Below the pieces are notes generated by a model, which made no database searches, had not been told where the DNA came from, and worked only from the letters and a program-made list of their open reading frames with translations. A stretch of 64,000 nt of DNA from JAYFRL01 sp034925905 (lineage in GTDB: Bacteria; Bacillota; Clostridia; Lachnospirales; Anaerotignaceae), in contig JAYFRL010000010.1 of the NCBI GenBank assembly GCA_034925905.1, positions 30,310-94,309 on the forward strand, in the 5' to 3' direction. This document shows, one piece after another, positions 1 to 7,847 of the stretch. The first letter of the stretch is position 1. The number at the start of each line of letters is the position of its first letter. The translations under genes and the position numbers were made by a program.

Positions 1-134
1 TAAAAATAGACGGCGTTAAAAATTTGGATATATACGACCTTATAGATTCATATGAGGATTATACCCTTGATGCTGTATTAACCTTGGATGAAGACACATA
101 TTACATAACTGATATAGTTGCAGAAACAGACTAA
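1..134 (+). CDS. 3' end of an unidentified protein gene
   Basis: An open frame enters from the left edge (first full codon at 3) and stops at TAA 132-134, giving the last 43 residues of a protein. The piece is acidic and rich in Asp, Tyr and Ile, and ends in VAETD. It is too short to assign to a family. A strong terminator follows 17 bases later, which supports this being a real 3' end on the plus strand. Confidence 0.6.
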   Translation, partial: KIDGVKNLDIYDLIDSYEDYTLDAVLTLDEDTYYITDIVAETD

Positions 135-150
135 GTATAAAAACATATAA

Positions 151-189
151 AAAGGCAGAGCGCTTAATACAAAGGCGCTCTGCTTTTTT
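151..189 (+). terminator. Rho-independent terminator
   Basis: Perfect 9-bp stem (155-163 with 175-183), 11-base loop, then six T. It ends the partial gene at the left edge. Confidence 0.9.
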
Positions 190-217
190 ATATTTCAAAA
201 ATACACTTAACAAAACT

Positions 218-250
218 TAAGCCGGCAAATTTAAACCGGCTCAAATTTTG
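218..250 (-). terminator. Probable terminator of the HU gene
   Basis: A 6-bp inverted repeat AGCCGG/CCGGCT (220-225 and 236-241) lies just past the HU stop codon. The tract after it on the minus strand is T-rich but not a clean T-run, so strength is uncertain. Confidence 0.6.
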
Positions 251-287
251 TGTTTTTAAAAGTTTTTTTCCAATGCAAACGGAGCAT

Positions 288-566
288 TTATTTCTTGTTT
301 ACTGTGTCCTTAAGTGTCTTTCCTGCTTTAAAAACAGGAGCCTTTGATGCCGGGATCTTAACTTTTTTCTTTGTTACAGGATGTGTTCCTGTACGTGCTT
401 TGCGTGATCTGACTTCAAAACGGCCAAAACCAATAAGTTGAACAGCTTCACCTTTTTTAAGGGAGCCGCTTATGGCAGCCAATGTTGAGTTAAGGGCTGC
501 TTCTGCATCTTTTTTTGTCATACCTGCATCTTTTGCAACAACATCAATTAAATCTTTTTTGTTCAT
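288..566 (-). CDS. hup: HU family DNA-binding protein
   Basis: A 92-residue protein with the complete HU/IHF fold. The helical N-terminus starts MNKKDLID, the GFGRFEVRSR segment leads into the beta arm, and the arm holds RTGTHPVTKKK with the intercalating proline region. HU coats and bends DNA without sequence specificity, as a dimer in the nucleoid. Length is typical for the family. It stands alone as a single-gene unit. A purine-rich AAAAGGGG stretch before the ATG serves as ribosome site. Identity is firm; which HU paralogue it is cannot be told from one copy. Confidence 0.97.
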   Translation of the reverse strand: MNKKDLIDVVAKDAGMTKKDAEAALNSTLAAISGSLKKGEAVQLIGFGRFEVRSRKARTGTHPVTKKKVKIPASKAPVFKAGKTLKDTVNKK

Positions 567-725
567 CTTTTTTTCCCCTTTTATTAATTTTTTTATAAAT
601 GCACAATAATAAAATTAACAGCCAGCACTATTATAACATTCTTATAAAAAAATGTCTACTATTAAAAATTTTTAGGGGAATATAACAAATAAAAAAAATT
701 TACAAATAAATAATTGACTAAAGCA

Positions 726-1133
726 TTAATACTTCTTTCTGAGTAAATAGTAAGTTATCCAATATATAAATAAATTTCCACATACAAAATAACTTAAAAT
801 GCGTCCTTCGTTTTTCAGTCCTGCGAGAAACAGCACAATAACTGCGGCGGCAGCGACCAGTATCCCGTATCTAAAGGTCAAAGAACGGGCTTTTTCGGCC
901 AGGAAAAGATTCCTTTCGTCGTGATATTTTATGGTTATATCTTTGGCATAAGTCTCGTCTGTTTTATATCGTATGATTTGTACAATTCTTAATACGCTTA
1001 CTGCTATGAAGCCTGAAGCCAGACCTACCAGAAAATCTCCGTTTCCCCCCAGCCTTGGTGAGATTATAAACAATACCAACGAACATGCTGCAAATATTGA
1101 ATAGCCTATAAGTCGTTTATTTATTTTTTCCAT
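726..1133 (-). CDS. Small four-helix membrane protein paired with an HTH regulator
   Basis: A 135-residue protein with hydrophobic segments near residues 8-25, 29-46, 88-105 and 112-130, and a charged central part (about 52-85) facing one side of the membrane. I do not recognise a characterised family; the layout resembles the DUF2178-type proteins that are often found beside small Xre regulators. It begins two bases after the stop of the HTH gene and has its own GGAGG site, so the two are co-transcribed. A membrane partner or sensor for the regulator is an inference only. Confidence 0.75.
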   Translation of the reverse strand: MEKINKRLIGYSIFAACSLVLFIISPRLGGNGDFLVGLASGFIAVSVLRIVQIIRYKTDETYAKDITIKYHDERNLFLAEKARSLTFRYGILVAAAAVIVLFLAGLKNEGRILSYFVCGNLFIYWITYYLLRKKY

Positions 1134-1135
1134 GA

Positions 1136-1342
1136 TTATTGTCCTCCTAAATTTTCAAAAATAAAAATTTCCTCTATATTTTTATTGAAAAGTAAAGCTA
1201 TCTGATGGGCTAGGAGTATAGACGGGTTATATTTCCCGGTTTCAAGCGATATTATCGTTTGCCTTGAGACATTTAATTTTTCGGCCATAGCCTGTTGGGT
1301 TAAGCCATGCTTTTTCCTAAGTTCTGTTATTAGGTTTTTCAA
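1136..1342 (-). CDS. Small Xre-family HTH transcriptional regulator
   Basis: A 68-residue protein that is almost only a helix-turn-helix: HGLTQQAMAEKLNVSRQTIISLETGKYNPS spans the two DNA-reading helices in compact Cro/C1 form, as in the YozG/YgzD-type mini-regulators. The start is TTG (1340-1342) with GGAGG seven bases upstream; no ATG is better placed. It is the first gene of a two-gene operon with the membrane protein at 726-1133. Its own promoter is bracketed by matching inverted repeats, which suggests autorepression. Confidence 0.9.
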   Translation of the reverse strand: MKNLITELRKKHGLTQQAMAEKLNVSRQTIISLETGKYNPSILLAHQIALLFNKNIEEIFIFENLGGQ

Positions 1343-1364
1343 ATACTCACCTCCAAATAAAAAA

Positions 1365-1428
1365 ATGTAAAGTTTGCTTTACATACAATATAGCATCGCC
1401 ATATAAATATGTCAAGCAAACTTTACAT
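1365..1428 (-). promoter_or_regulatory. Promoter with flanking operators for the HTH/membrane protein operon
   Basis: On the minus strand TTGACA (1410-1415) and TATATT (1387-1392) are 17 bases apart. Downstream of the -10 lies a perfect 8-bp inverted repeat ATGTAAAG-TTTG-CTTTACAT (1365-1384). A 14-base part of it recurs in inverted form at 1415-1428, touching the -35. A dimeric regulator bound to both sites would block the promoter; the HTH protein encoded just downstream is the natural candidate. Confidence 0.85.
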
Positions 1429-1478
1429 TTTTTTAACTGATTTTTAAAAGAAGCCTTATAAATATTTAAAACGTATTT

Positions 1479-3224
1479 TCAAATTGCATATTTTTCAAAA
1501 TACGAGTTATAAAGACTCATAAATTCTTCGTTGGTTTTGCTTTTAACTTTACCAAGGTATTTGTGGGTATCAAAACTATTGTGGCTTGCGCCTATAACTG
1601 CCGCAGCAATGTTTGAGCAATGGTCCGAAATTCTTGAATAGTTCGAGAGCATGTCCGCATAAACAAAGCCCTTTTGTATTGTGCATTCGCCTCTTTGAAG
1701 ACGTTCAACATGGTTTTCCCTTATTCTTGCAACTAAAGAATCTATAACCTGTTCAAGGGGTTCAACATTTGAAGCAAGCATAATATTATTTTCGGCAAAT
1801 GCTTTTGCCGTAATAAGTATTATTTCTTTTATTGCTTCCGTAAGTACCTTTGATTCATGCTGTGCTTCCTCAGAGAAAGTGAAGTTTTTTTCATGGAATT
1901 CTTCGGCAGTTGCCTTAAGGTTAACAGCATGGTCGCCTAAGCGTTCAAAATCACCTATTGTCAGGAACATTTTTGATATTTGTTTACTATCTGCATCTGA
2001 GATATCTTTGCTTGAGAGCTTTAAGAGATAGGTTCCAAGCTTGTCTTCAAAGCGGTCCAAGGTTTTTTCGGACTCCATAATATTTTCTGAAACCTGCTTG
2101 TCATATTTATCGAAAAGGCTTATGGCATTTAAAACAGTTCCAGTAGCTATATCGGACATCTTAATGACCATATTAAGGCTTTCTGATATGGCGAAGGAAG
2201 GAGTTCTTAAAAGCCTTTCATCAATAAAAGTGTATTTTTCTTTCCCTGAGCTGTCTTTAATCAAGTGGTTTGCTATAAGCTCAAGCTGCTTTGAAAACGG
2301 GAGGAGCATAAGGGTTGTTGATATGTTAAATATGCTATGTACCGCAGCTATGCCCACAGGACCTACCTGTTTATCAATAAACAAAAAATCAAATATTGCA
2401 GAAGCCCCATAGAACAATGAGAGACAGACAACAGTGCCTATTATGTTGAATGTGATATGGACAATGGCAACTCTTTTTGCATTTTTTGTTACGCCGATGC
2501 TGGATAAAAGGGCCGTTACACAGGTCCCTATATTTTGCCCCATTATTATTGGTATTGCCATTCTATATGACAGGCTTCCCGTTAAAGAAAGAGCCTGCAA
2601 AATTCCAACAGAAGCGGCGGAGCTTTGAATTATTCCTGTGAATATTGTTCCGACAGCAACGCCAACTATAGGATTTGAAAACGCCGTAAGTATAGCTGAA
2701 AATTCAGGGATATCGGCAAGAGGGCTAACCGCACCGCTCATAAGCTTCATTCCATACATAAGAACGGAAAAACCAACGCATATATTGCCTATGTCTTTTT
2801 TGCGTTTACTGTTTGAAGCCATTATCATGGCTATGCCGGCCATTGCAATTATGGGTGAGAAATTTTCGGGTTTTAAGAGACTTACAAAGAATGATTCGCT
2901 TTCTATTCCCGAAAGGGAGATTATCCATGGAGTAAGGGTAGTACCTATGTTTGAACCCATTATAACTCCTATTGTTTGACCAAGCTGCATGATACCGGAG
3001 TTTACAAGACCAACCAGCATAACAGTCATAGCGGAGGAGGATTGAATTGCTATTGTTATTCCTGCTCCCAAAAGAATGCTTGAAAATTTATTTGACGTCA
3101 TTTTCTTGAGTGTATGCTCAAGCTTCCCGCCTGCAAGCTTTTCAAGGCCGGTGGACATTACATGCATACCATAAAGGAAAAATGCAAGACCTCCAATAAG
3201 CGAAAACACAGAGAATATGTCCAT
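1479..3224 (-). CDS. Na/Pi cotransporter family protein with PhoU-like C-terminal domain
   Basis: A 581-residue protein. The N-terminal half (about 1-315) is a polytopic transporter with the duplicated QSSSAMTVM (about residue 61) and QSSAASVGIL (about 200) signatures of the NptA/PNaS family, which couples phosphate uptake to sodium. The rest (about 345-560) is helical and charged and resembles two PhoU repeats, as in the related YjbB group. It is probably a phosphate (or other anion) carrier in the cytoplasmic membrane; direction of transport cannot be read from sequence. Good GGAAGG site before ATG. Monocistronic. Confidence 0.93.
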   Translation of the reverse strand: MDIFSVFSLIGGLAFFLYGMHVMSTGLEKLAGGKLEHTLKKMTSNKFSSILLGAGITIAIQSSSAMTVMLVGLVNSGIMQLGQTIGVIMGSNIGTTLTPWIISLSGIESESFFVSLLKPENFSPIIAMAGIAMIMASNSKRKKDIGNICVGFSVLMYGMKLMSGAVSPLADIPEFSAILTAFSNPIVGVAVGTIFTGIIQSSAASVGILQALSLTGSLSYRMAIPIIMGQNIGTCVTALLSSIGVTKNAKRVAIVHITFNIIGTVVCLSLFYGASAIFDFLFIDKQVGPVGIAAVHSIFNISTTLMLLPFSKQLELIANHLIKDSSGKEKYTFIDERLLRTPSFAISESLNMVIKMSDIATGTVLNAISLFDKYDKQVSENIMESEKTLDRFEDKLGTYLLKLSSKDISDADSKQISKMFLTIGDFERLGDHAVNLKATAEEFHEKNFTFSEEAQHESKVLTEAIKEIILITAKAFAENNIMLASNVEPLEQVIDSLVARIRENHVERLQRGECTIQKGFVYADMLSNYSRISDHCSNIAAAVIGASHNSFDTHKYLGKVKSKTNEEFMSLYNSYFEKYAI

Positions 3225-3647
3225 ATTATAAAATCCTTCCTTTCTTAAGCTCTGATAAATTATACAGCATTAAAAAATATAGAGTAAACCTAAATATATA
3301 AAAAAATATCTTTATAAGTCTTTTGAAAACCTTTTCAAGAAGGTATCTTTAATGTGACATCAGGATACAGTATACAACAATTTTCGACAAATGCAAAGCA
3401 GAAATTAAATTAAAAGGTGTTTTTATTTTAAGCATGTCATTTCCCAAAAACAATTTTATCATAAATGCTTGTCCGATTCAATTATTTATTGATTTATATT
3501 ATAGTTAAAAATATTATAAAATAATTAGATTGCATGAAAATGCTGAATTAATCACATTAGAGCAAAAATAAAAAGTCCCATAGGGACTTTTTATATAATG
3601 TTTTTATAAAACCTGTGAAAAAATTTATATAAGATATATTTTTAAAT
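3225..3647. other. AT-rich intergenic region, 423 bases
   Basis: No coding potential on either strand. It should hold the promoter of the Na/Pi cotransporter gene at its left end. The only clear element is the terminator hairpin near 3570-3592. A weak TTGAAAA/TTTTCAA inverted repeat lies near 3320-3337. Confidence 0.6.
3568..3594 (-). terminator. Terminator of the BlaR1-like gene, probably bidirectional
   Basis: AAAAAGTCCC and GGGACTTTTT (3570-3592) form a ten-base-pair stem with T-runs on both strands. It lies about 55 bases past the stop of the minus-strand gene starting at 6167. Confidence 0.88.
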
Positions 3648-6167
3648 TTAAGAAGCGCTATTTTTAATATTAATATAAATTAAAGACTTTGGGAGGTTTG
3701 TTTCCATATAGGCTGCGCCTTCTTTAGCATATATCCCTGAAATGTAGCTATCCCAGTTGTCAAACCATTTTTGAGCGGTGTACGCTTCTGTAAAATCAGT
3801 ATCTTCATTTCCTAAAAGCTCACGCATGGCAAAAAGCATTATGTTGCCGTTAAGACCGTTTTGCCCGCCTTTAATAAACTGTTTAAATATGTATTTAAGT
3901 GTGTAATCCCCATAATACAAAAGTTCTCTATATTGTATTTCGTGGGCTTCAATATAGGTATAAGGATTTGAAACTTCCTTTGGTGAGGAAGTTATAGTTT
4001 CTATAAGCTTTAAGATATTATAATCGGTATTTACATTTCCATATTCTATGGCGCTCTTATAGCAGGCTTGGATTTGGGAGAGCACATATTTTTGAGTGTC
4101 TATTGCATCGTTATATATTTCGGCAGGAAAGACCCGGCGAATTGAATCGGCGTAATAGCTCCCGTCTTTAGGAACCCAATATTTATAAAGCTCATATTCT
4201 CCAGTGGGTTTTCTTAAAAACGTAATGGCAACAGGCATATGGTTTCCACCTGTTTCAAAAAAACCTGATCCGGCATATCCGAATTCCATAAACATTGCCA
4301 TGGTATATACGATTACATAGTCTCCAGATTCGGATGTTGTTAATATCACATGAGACTCTGTAGCCAGGTCGCCGTTTATAGAATTTGAGGAATTTTCATT
4401 TAAAATTGCTTGTGAAACACAATAATCTAAATTTTTGGCGCTTGAAGAAAGCTTTATTTCAGAAAGCTTTTCAAGCTCTTCAAAAAGGGAAGGATCTATT
4501 ATACTGTAATATCCGGTTTCTCCGCTTTGCATCACTGCTTTGCCGTCTGATTCATACGCATAGAAATCTGTGTATGAATCATCCTCATAGGTTGCGCGGA
4601 TAACATAGCATTTATTTATGGAATTTATATCAACTCCAGGGAAAGCTGCGGATTTAACCATATAGCTCATTATTATTTCAGACGCAAGTTTTTCTTCATC
4701 GCCTGAAAGAGTAACGGAGGTCAAAATTTCATTGCCGGAATTAAGGATTTTAAGGCTATACGAAACATTGTATGAGGTCTTGGAATCCAACGGAGAAAGT
4801 CCGCTGGTTCCTCCGCCTGTGCCTATGCTTATAATCTCATATTCATTTTCACCGAGGCTTTTTATTCTAAATTCCCTGGATACCTCAGGACATACGCCGC
4901 CCTTTGAGATATCGTTTTCATCTGATGGTATGCCTTGCCCGATTAAAAAACCGGCTCCGTCGGTTTCTATATAACAAGTTACCCATACGGCAAATTCCGT
5001 TTCGTCTCCTGCAACCGCTTCAGAAGCCAGCACCTCATATTTTGTTATGTGCCAATATTTTGGGGTGTCATCCTTTGCAAACTGAGAATAATAAGAGCAG
5101 GCTGCATCTTGCCCGATTTGGGAAAGTTCTTTGTTCTCGGATGAAAAAAACATTTCCGTTTCGGGGAAAATGGCAGCTTCATCGTCGGGCTTTGAGCCAG
5201 TGAATGTGCAGCCTATGCACAAGGTTATAGTCAGCAAAACGGTTATGGCTGCCCAAATAACGTGATTTTGTTTTTTTAATATAAAACCAAGTCTTTTTTT
5301 AATTGCTTTTTTGTCCGAGACCATGGTTGTTGCACAGCATATTATGCCTGAGGCTTGTTCTTTCATATTTACCGTTTCCCAAAGCGTATGTCCATAGGAT
5401 ATGCGGTTGTTTTCTCCTGTTTTGGCTATTACGCTTTCATCACATGCTAGCTCGGCGTCTTCGCGTGAAAGCATGGCCGCTGCCCAAACAAACGGATTCC
5501 ACCAGTATATCACAATGCATATGCACCGGAATATTGCCCATATATTGTCTTTGTGGCGGTAATGGCAAAGCTCATGGGTTATGATGTTATCAAGGAACCT
5601 GCTTTCCGCTGCGGGTTTGGTTATATAGACAGATGGGCGGATTATCCCGAAAAGGCAGGGTGAAGCTATGTTTTTTACCATATAAACAGGCAGATTTCCG
5701 GGATAATTATATTTTACGCGCATTTTTTTAAGCCTGATATAAAAGCTTAAATTAACATATATAAACCATATGCTAAAAACCACGCTCCCCAAAAACCATA
5801 TTAATTTAAGCACAAAACTTAAGCTTATGCTTCCGGCTTGCGGGGAAAGAAAATATGAATTTTTCTGTAAAGCGGAAGAATAAGTGTTGTTTAAGCTTAA
5901 GGCAGCAGAATTTTTTTCTGATATAGTTTCGTTTTCGGATTTTATATCCTCCGAAAGCGAATATAAAGTATTTACGCTGAAAGTATTATTAAAAATATTT
6001 GCAACGCTTAAGCTGCTTGAAAAAAGAGAAAACGGCATAAAAAGACGCAAAAGCACAATGCCCCAAAGCGCATATTGCAGGCGGTGGCTTATTTTACCGC
6101 GGAATAAAGAGCGTATTATTATAAGAGCTAAAATTAAAACAGAGGAAGAAATAATAGTTTCTATCAT
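3648..6167 (-). CDS. BlaR1/MecR1-type M56 membrane metalloprotease with a long C-terminal domain
   Basis: An 839-residue protein. Residues 1-320 form the BlaR1-like part: helices near 5-20, 30-50, 118-142 and 303-322, with the zinc-protease motif HELCH at 198-202 followed by YRHKDN. The last 500 residues lie after the final helix and should be outside the cell. They are not recognisably the penicillin-binding sensor domain of true BlaR1, so the signal is unknown. The gene overlaps the BlaI-like repressor by ATGA. Known pairs work by the protease being activated by a ligand and the repressor being cleaved. Beta-lactam sensing is not supported here, and no beta-lactamase gene is nearby. Confidence 0.85.
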   Translation of the reverse strand: MIETIISSSVLILALIIIRSLFRGKISHRLQYALWGIVLLRLFMPFSLFSSSLSVANIFNNTFSVNTLYSLSEDIKSENETISEKNSAALSLNNTYSSALQKNSYFLSPQAGSISLSFVLKLIWFLGSVVFSIWFIYVNLSFYIRLKKMRVKYNYPGNLPVYMVKNIASPCLFGIIRPSVYITKPAAESRFLDNIITHELCHYRHKDNIWAIFRCICIVIYWWNPFVWAAAMLSREDAELACDESVIAKTGENNRISYGHTLWETVNMKEQASGIICCATTMVSDKKAIKKRLGFILKKQNHVIWAAITVLLTITLCIGCTFTGSKPDDEAAIFPETEMFFSSENKELSQIGQDAACSYYSQFAKDDTPKYWHITKYEVLASEAVAGDETEFAVWVTCYIETDGAGFLIGQGIPSDENDISKGGVCPEVSREFRIKSLGENEYEIISIGTGGGTSGLSPLDSKTSYNVSYSLKILNSGNEILTSVTLSGDEEKLASEIIMSYMVKSAAFPGVDINSINKCYVIRATYEDDSYTDFYAYESDGKAVMQSGETGYYSIIDPSLFEELEKLSEIKLSSSAKNLDYCVSQAILNENSSNSINGDLATESHVILTTSESGDYVIVYTMAMFMEFGYAGSGFFETGGNHMPVAITFLRKPTGEYELYKYWVPKDGSYYADSIRRVFPAEIYNDAIDTQKYVLSQIQACYKSAIEYGNVNTDYNILKLIETITSSPKEVSNPYTYIEAHEIQYRELLYYGDYTLKYIFKQFIKGGQNGLNGNIMLFAMRELLGNEDTDFTEAYTAQKWFDNWDSYISGIYAKEGAAYMETNLPKSLIYINIKNSAS

Positions 6168-6550
6168 TTTCTAGCCTCCTCTTCAGCCTTTTTAAGTATT
6201 GAATAAAGCTCGTCTATGTCTTCTTTTGTAAGAGATTTTTGATCTGTCATGGAAGAAAGCATCAACTTTAGGCTTCCGCCGTATACTCTTGAAAGGAAGC
6301 TCTCGGTTTCGTTTATCGCAGAGTTTTCTTTATTCCAAACAGGATAAAAAAATTTAGAACGTCCGCCTTCTTCAAAGCGCACGGCGCCTTTTTTCCCCAT
6401 GCGTGAAAGCATCATAAATACGGTTGCCTTTGTCCATGCCGTGTCATCTCTTAGGGCAGAGACGATTTCGGCTATTGTAATAGGAGATTTTTCCCATAAA
6501 ATATTCATGATTTTCCATTCGCCGTTTGAAAGAGCAGCATATTTAGACAT
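6164..6550 (-). CDS. BlaI/MecI/CopY-family transcriptional repressor
   Basis: A 128-residue winged-helix protein starting MSKYAALSNGEWKIMN, with recognition helix region TAWTKATVFMMLSRMGKKGAV typical of the penicillinase-repressor family. An upstream ATG at 6574 was rejected because it falls within a few bases of the predicted transcript start and has no ribosome site, whereas 6550 follows GGAGG. It forms an overlapping pair with the M56 protease and probably represses both genes through the inverted repeats at 6571-6611. Target genes elsewhere are possible. Confidence 0.92.
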   Translation of the reverse strand: MSKYAALSNGEWKIMNILWEKSPITIAEIVSALRDDTAWTKATVFMMLSRMGKKGAVRFEEGGRSKFFYPVWNKENSAINETESFLSRVYGGSLKLMLSSMTDQKSLTKEDIDELYSILKKAEEEARK

Positions 6551-6570
6551 AAGAGCCTCCGTTTTAGATA

Positions 6571-6614
6571 ACATTTGTTAACCTAAATATAGCATTTTGG
6601 TTAACAAATGTCAA
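6571..6614 (-). promoter_or_regulatory. Promoter and operators of the BlaI/BlaR1-like operon
   Basis: On the minus strand TTGACA (6609-6614) and TATATT (6586-6591) are 17 bases apart. Two perfect 13-base arms, ACATTTGTTAACC (6571-6583) and its reverse complement (6599-6611), sit over the spacer/-35 and just past the -10. Each arm contains the near-palindrome GTTAAC. The placement suits repression by a BlaI-type dimer, although the bases differ from the classic TACA/TGTA bla operator. Confidence 0.88.
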
Positions 6615-6642
6615 CCAATGAATCGATGTTTAAACAAATAAC

Positions 6643-6672
6643 AAAAGCCGCCTAAAAGGCGGCTTAAAAATA
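6643..6672 (-). terminator. Terminator of the polysaccharide deacetylase gene
   Basis: Stem AAGCCGCC/GGCGGCTT (6645-6652 and 6658-6665) with a T-rich tail on the minus strand. Confidence 0.85.
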
Positions 6673-6691
6673 TATGAGGTTTATATGTAGG

Positions 6692-7483
6692 TTATGTGGA
6701 AGCTTTAGATTTTCTCATTTGGCGTCCTTCATAGTTTATTTCAAAGCTTTCTCTTATTATAAGCTCAGACAAAGGCACTATTTCATAGCCCTTTTCTTTG
6801 ATGCCTTTTATTATGGCATCAAGGGCTGCCGGAGTATATTTTGCATCGTTATGAAAAAGCACTATTGCCCCGTTACCCAAATTCCTGTGGTTTAAAACCT
6901 GCTTTATTTCTCGTTCGGTCCCGTATTCTTTCCAGTCTAAGCTATCAATACTCCATTGTATTGTATAGTAACCCAGCTCTTCGGCGGTTTCTATAACGCT
7001 GTTTGTATATTCACCAAAAGGAGGACGGAATAACTCCATTTCTTCCCCGGTCAGTTCAAATACCTTGTTATGAGTATCTATAAGCTCTTTCCTAATTTCT
7101 TCTTTTGAAAGTTGGCTCATATGGGGATGTGTTGAAGAATGATTTGCGAGATCATGCCCCGACATGGCTATTTTAACCACTTCTTTGGGGAAATCATTAA
7201 CCCAATAACCGCACATGAAGAAGGTTGCTTTGACGTCGTTTTCATCTAGTATTCGTAAAAGTTCATCCGTATCATCCGCGCCCCAGGCGGCGTCAAATGA
7301 TATGGAAAGCTTTTTTTCGTCAGTGTCTACAGAATATATGGGTAACTTTTTTTCGTTTTTTGCTATTCCGGCATTAAATACGGCAATTGCCGCAGGAGAA
7401 ACAAATTTTATGGTTGCTATAAGAAATAAGAGCATAATTACGGCATAAAATATATTCCGCTTGTTTATTTTTATAATTTTCAT
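6692..7483 (-). CDS. Polysaccharide deacetylase, PdaB-like
   Basis: A 263-residue protein with an N-terminal membrane anchor (about 10-30) and a NodB-type carbohydrate esterase domain. The first motif is SFDAAWGADD (62-71) rather than the usual TFDDG; this variant is seen in PdaB-like sporulation proteins. The metal-binding HSSTH (115-119), RPPFGEY and LFHND motifs follow. The likely role is removing N-acetyl groups from peptidoglycan at the cell surface, perhaps in spore cortex or mother-cell wall. The short charged tail after residue 245 is unusual. Single-gene unit with terminator. No sporulation promoter could be assigned confidently. Confidence 0.9.
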   Translation of the reverse strand: MKIIKINKRNIFYAVIMLLFLIATIKFVSPAAIAVFNAGIAKNEKKLPIYSVDTDEKKLSISFDAAWGADDTDELLRILDENDVKATFFMCGYWVNDFPKEVVKIAMSGHDLANHSSTHPHMSQLSKEEIRKELIDTHNKVFELTGEEMELFRPPFGEYTNSVIETAEELGYYTIQWSIDSLDWKEYGTEREIKQVLNHRNLGNGAIVLFHNDAKYTPAALDAIIKGIKEKGYEIVPLSELIIRESFEINYEGRQMRKSKAST

Positions 7484-7847
7484 GTTATACCCCTTAAATT
7501 AAAGTTATATATTATTCTATTAACCTGCAATATCTAATTATGATATTAAGATACGGAATACATAATAACGTCGGGTGGGAAATCACATCAATTAGCTGTT
7601 TATGCATGGAGATATAGGAAACGCTTGTTTGGATTATCGCACCGCCTCACAGAAAGGCAAGGCATTAGTTATTAAAAAGTGTAACCAAGATGGGGCTTTT
7701 ATGCCAAAAAGAAGCATAATAAAAGGCTTTTAAACTCTCTTTTGTAAATATGCAAAACTCCCTAAAGGATATTGAAATAATAAAATATAAATGTTAAACT
7801 AAAGATACTTTCTAAATTTACGGGCATAAATGGGAGGAATTTTCACA
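7484..7847. other. Intergenic region, 364 bases, partly richer in G+C and unexplained
   Basis: Both neighbours point away from it. The stretch 7560-7725 is less AT-rich than ordinary spacers here, yet all frames are broken by stops. It has several short self-complementary pieces (for example TGCATGG, GCCTTTTA/TAAAAGGC) but no clean terminator. A structured RNA or the remains of a gene are both possible; neither is shown. The promoter of the AEC transporter lies at its right end. Confidence 0.4.
7772..7800 (+). promoter_or_regulatory. Candidate promoter of the AEC transporter gene
   Basis: TTGAAA (7772-7777), 17-base spacer, TAAACT (7795-7800), about 48 bases before the start codon. Confidence 0.6.

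Noticed and set aside
6551..6574. Upstream ATG for the BlaI-like gene
   Set aside because: It lies at the predicted transcript start without a ribosome site; the ATG at 6550 has GGAGG.
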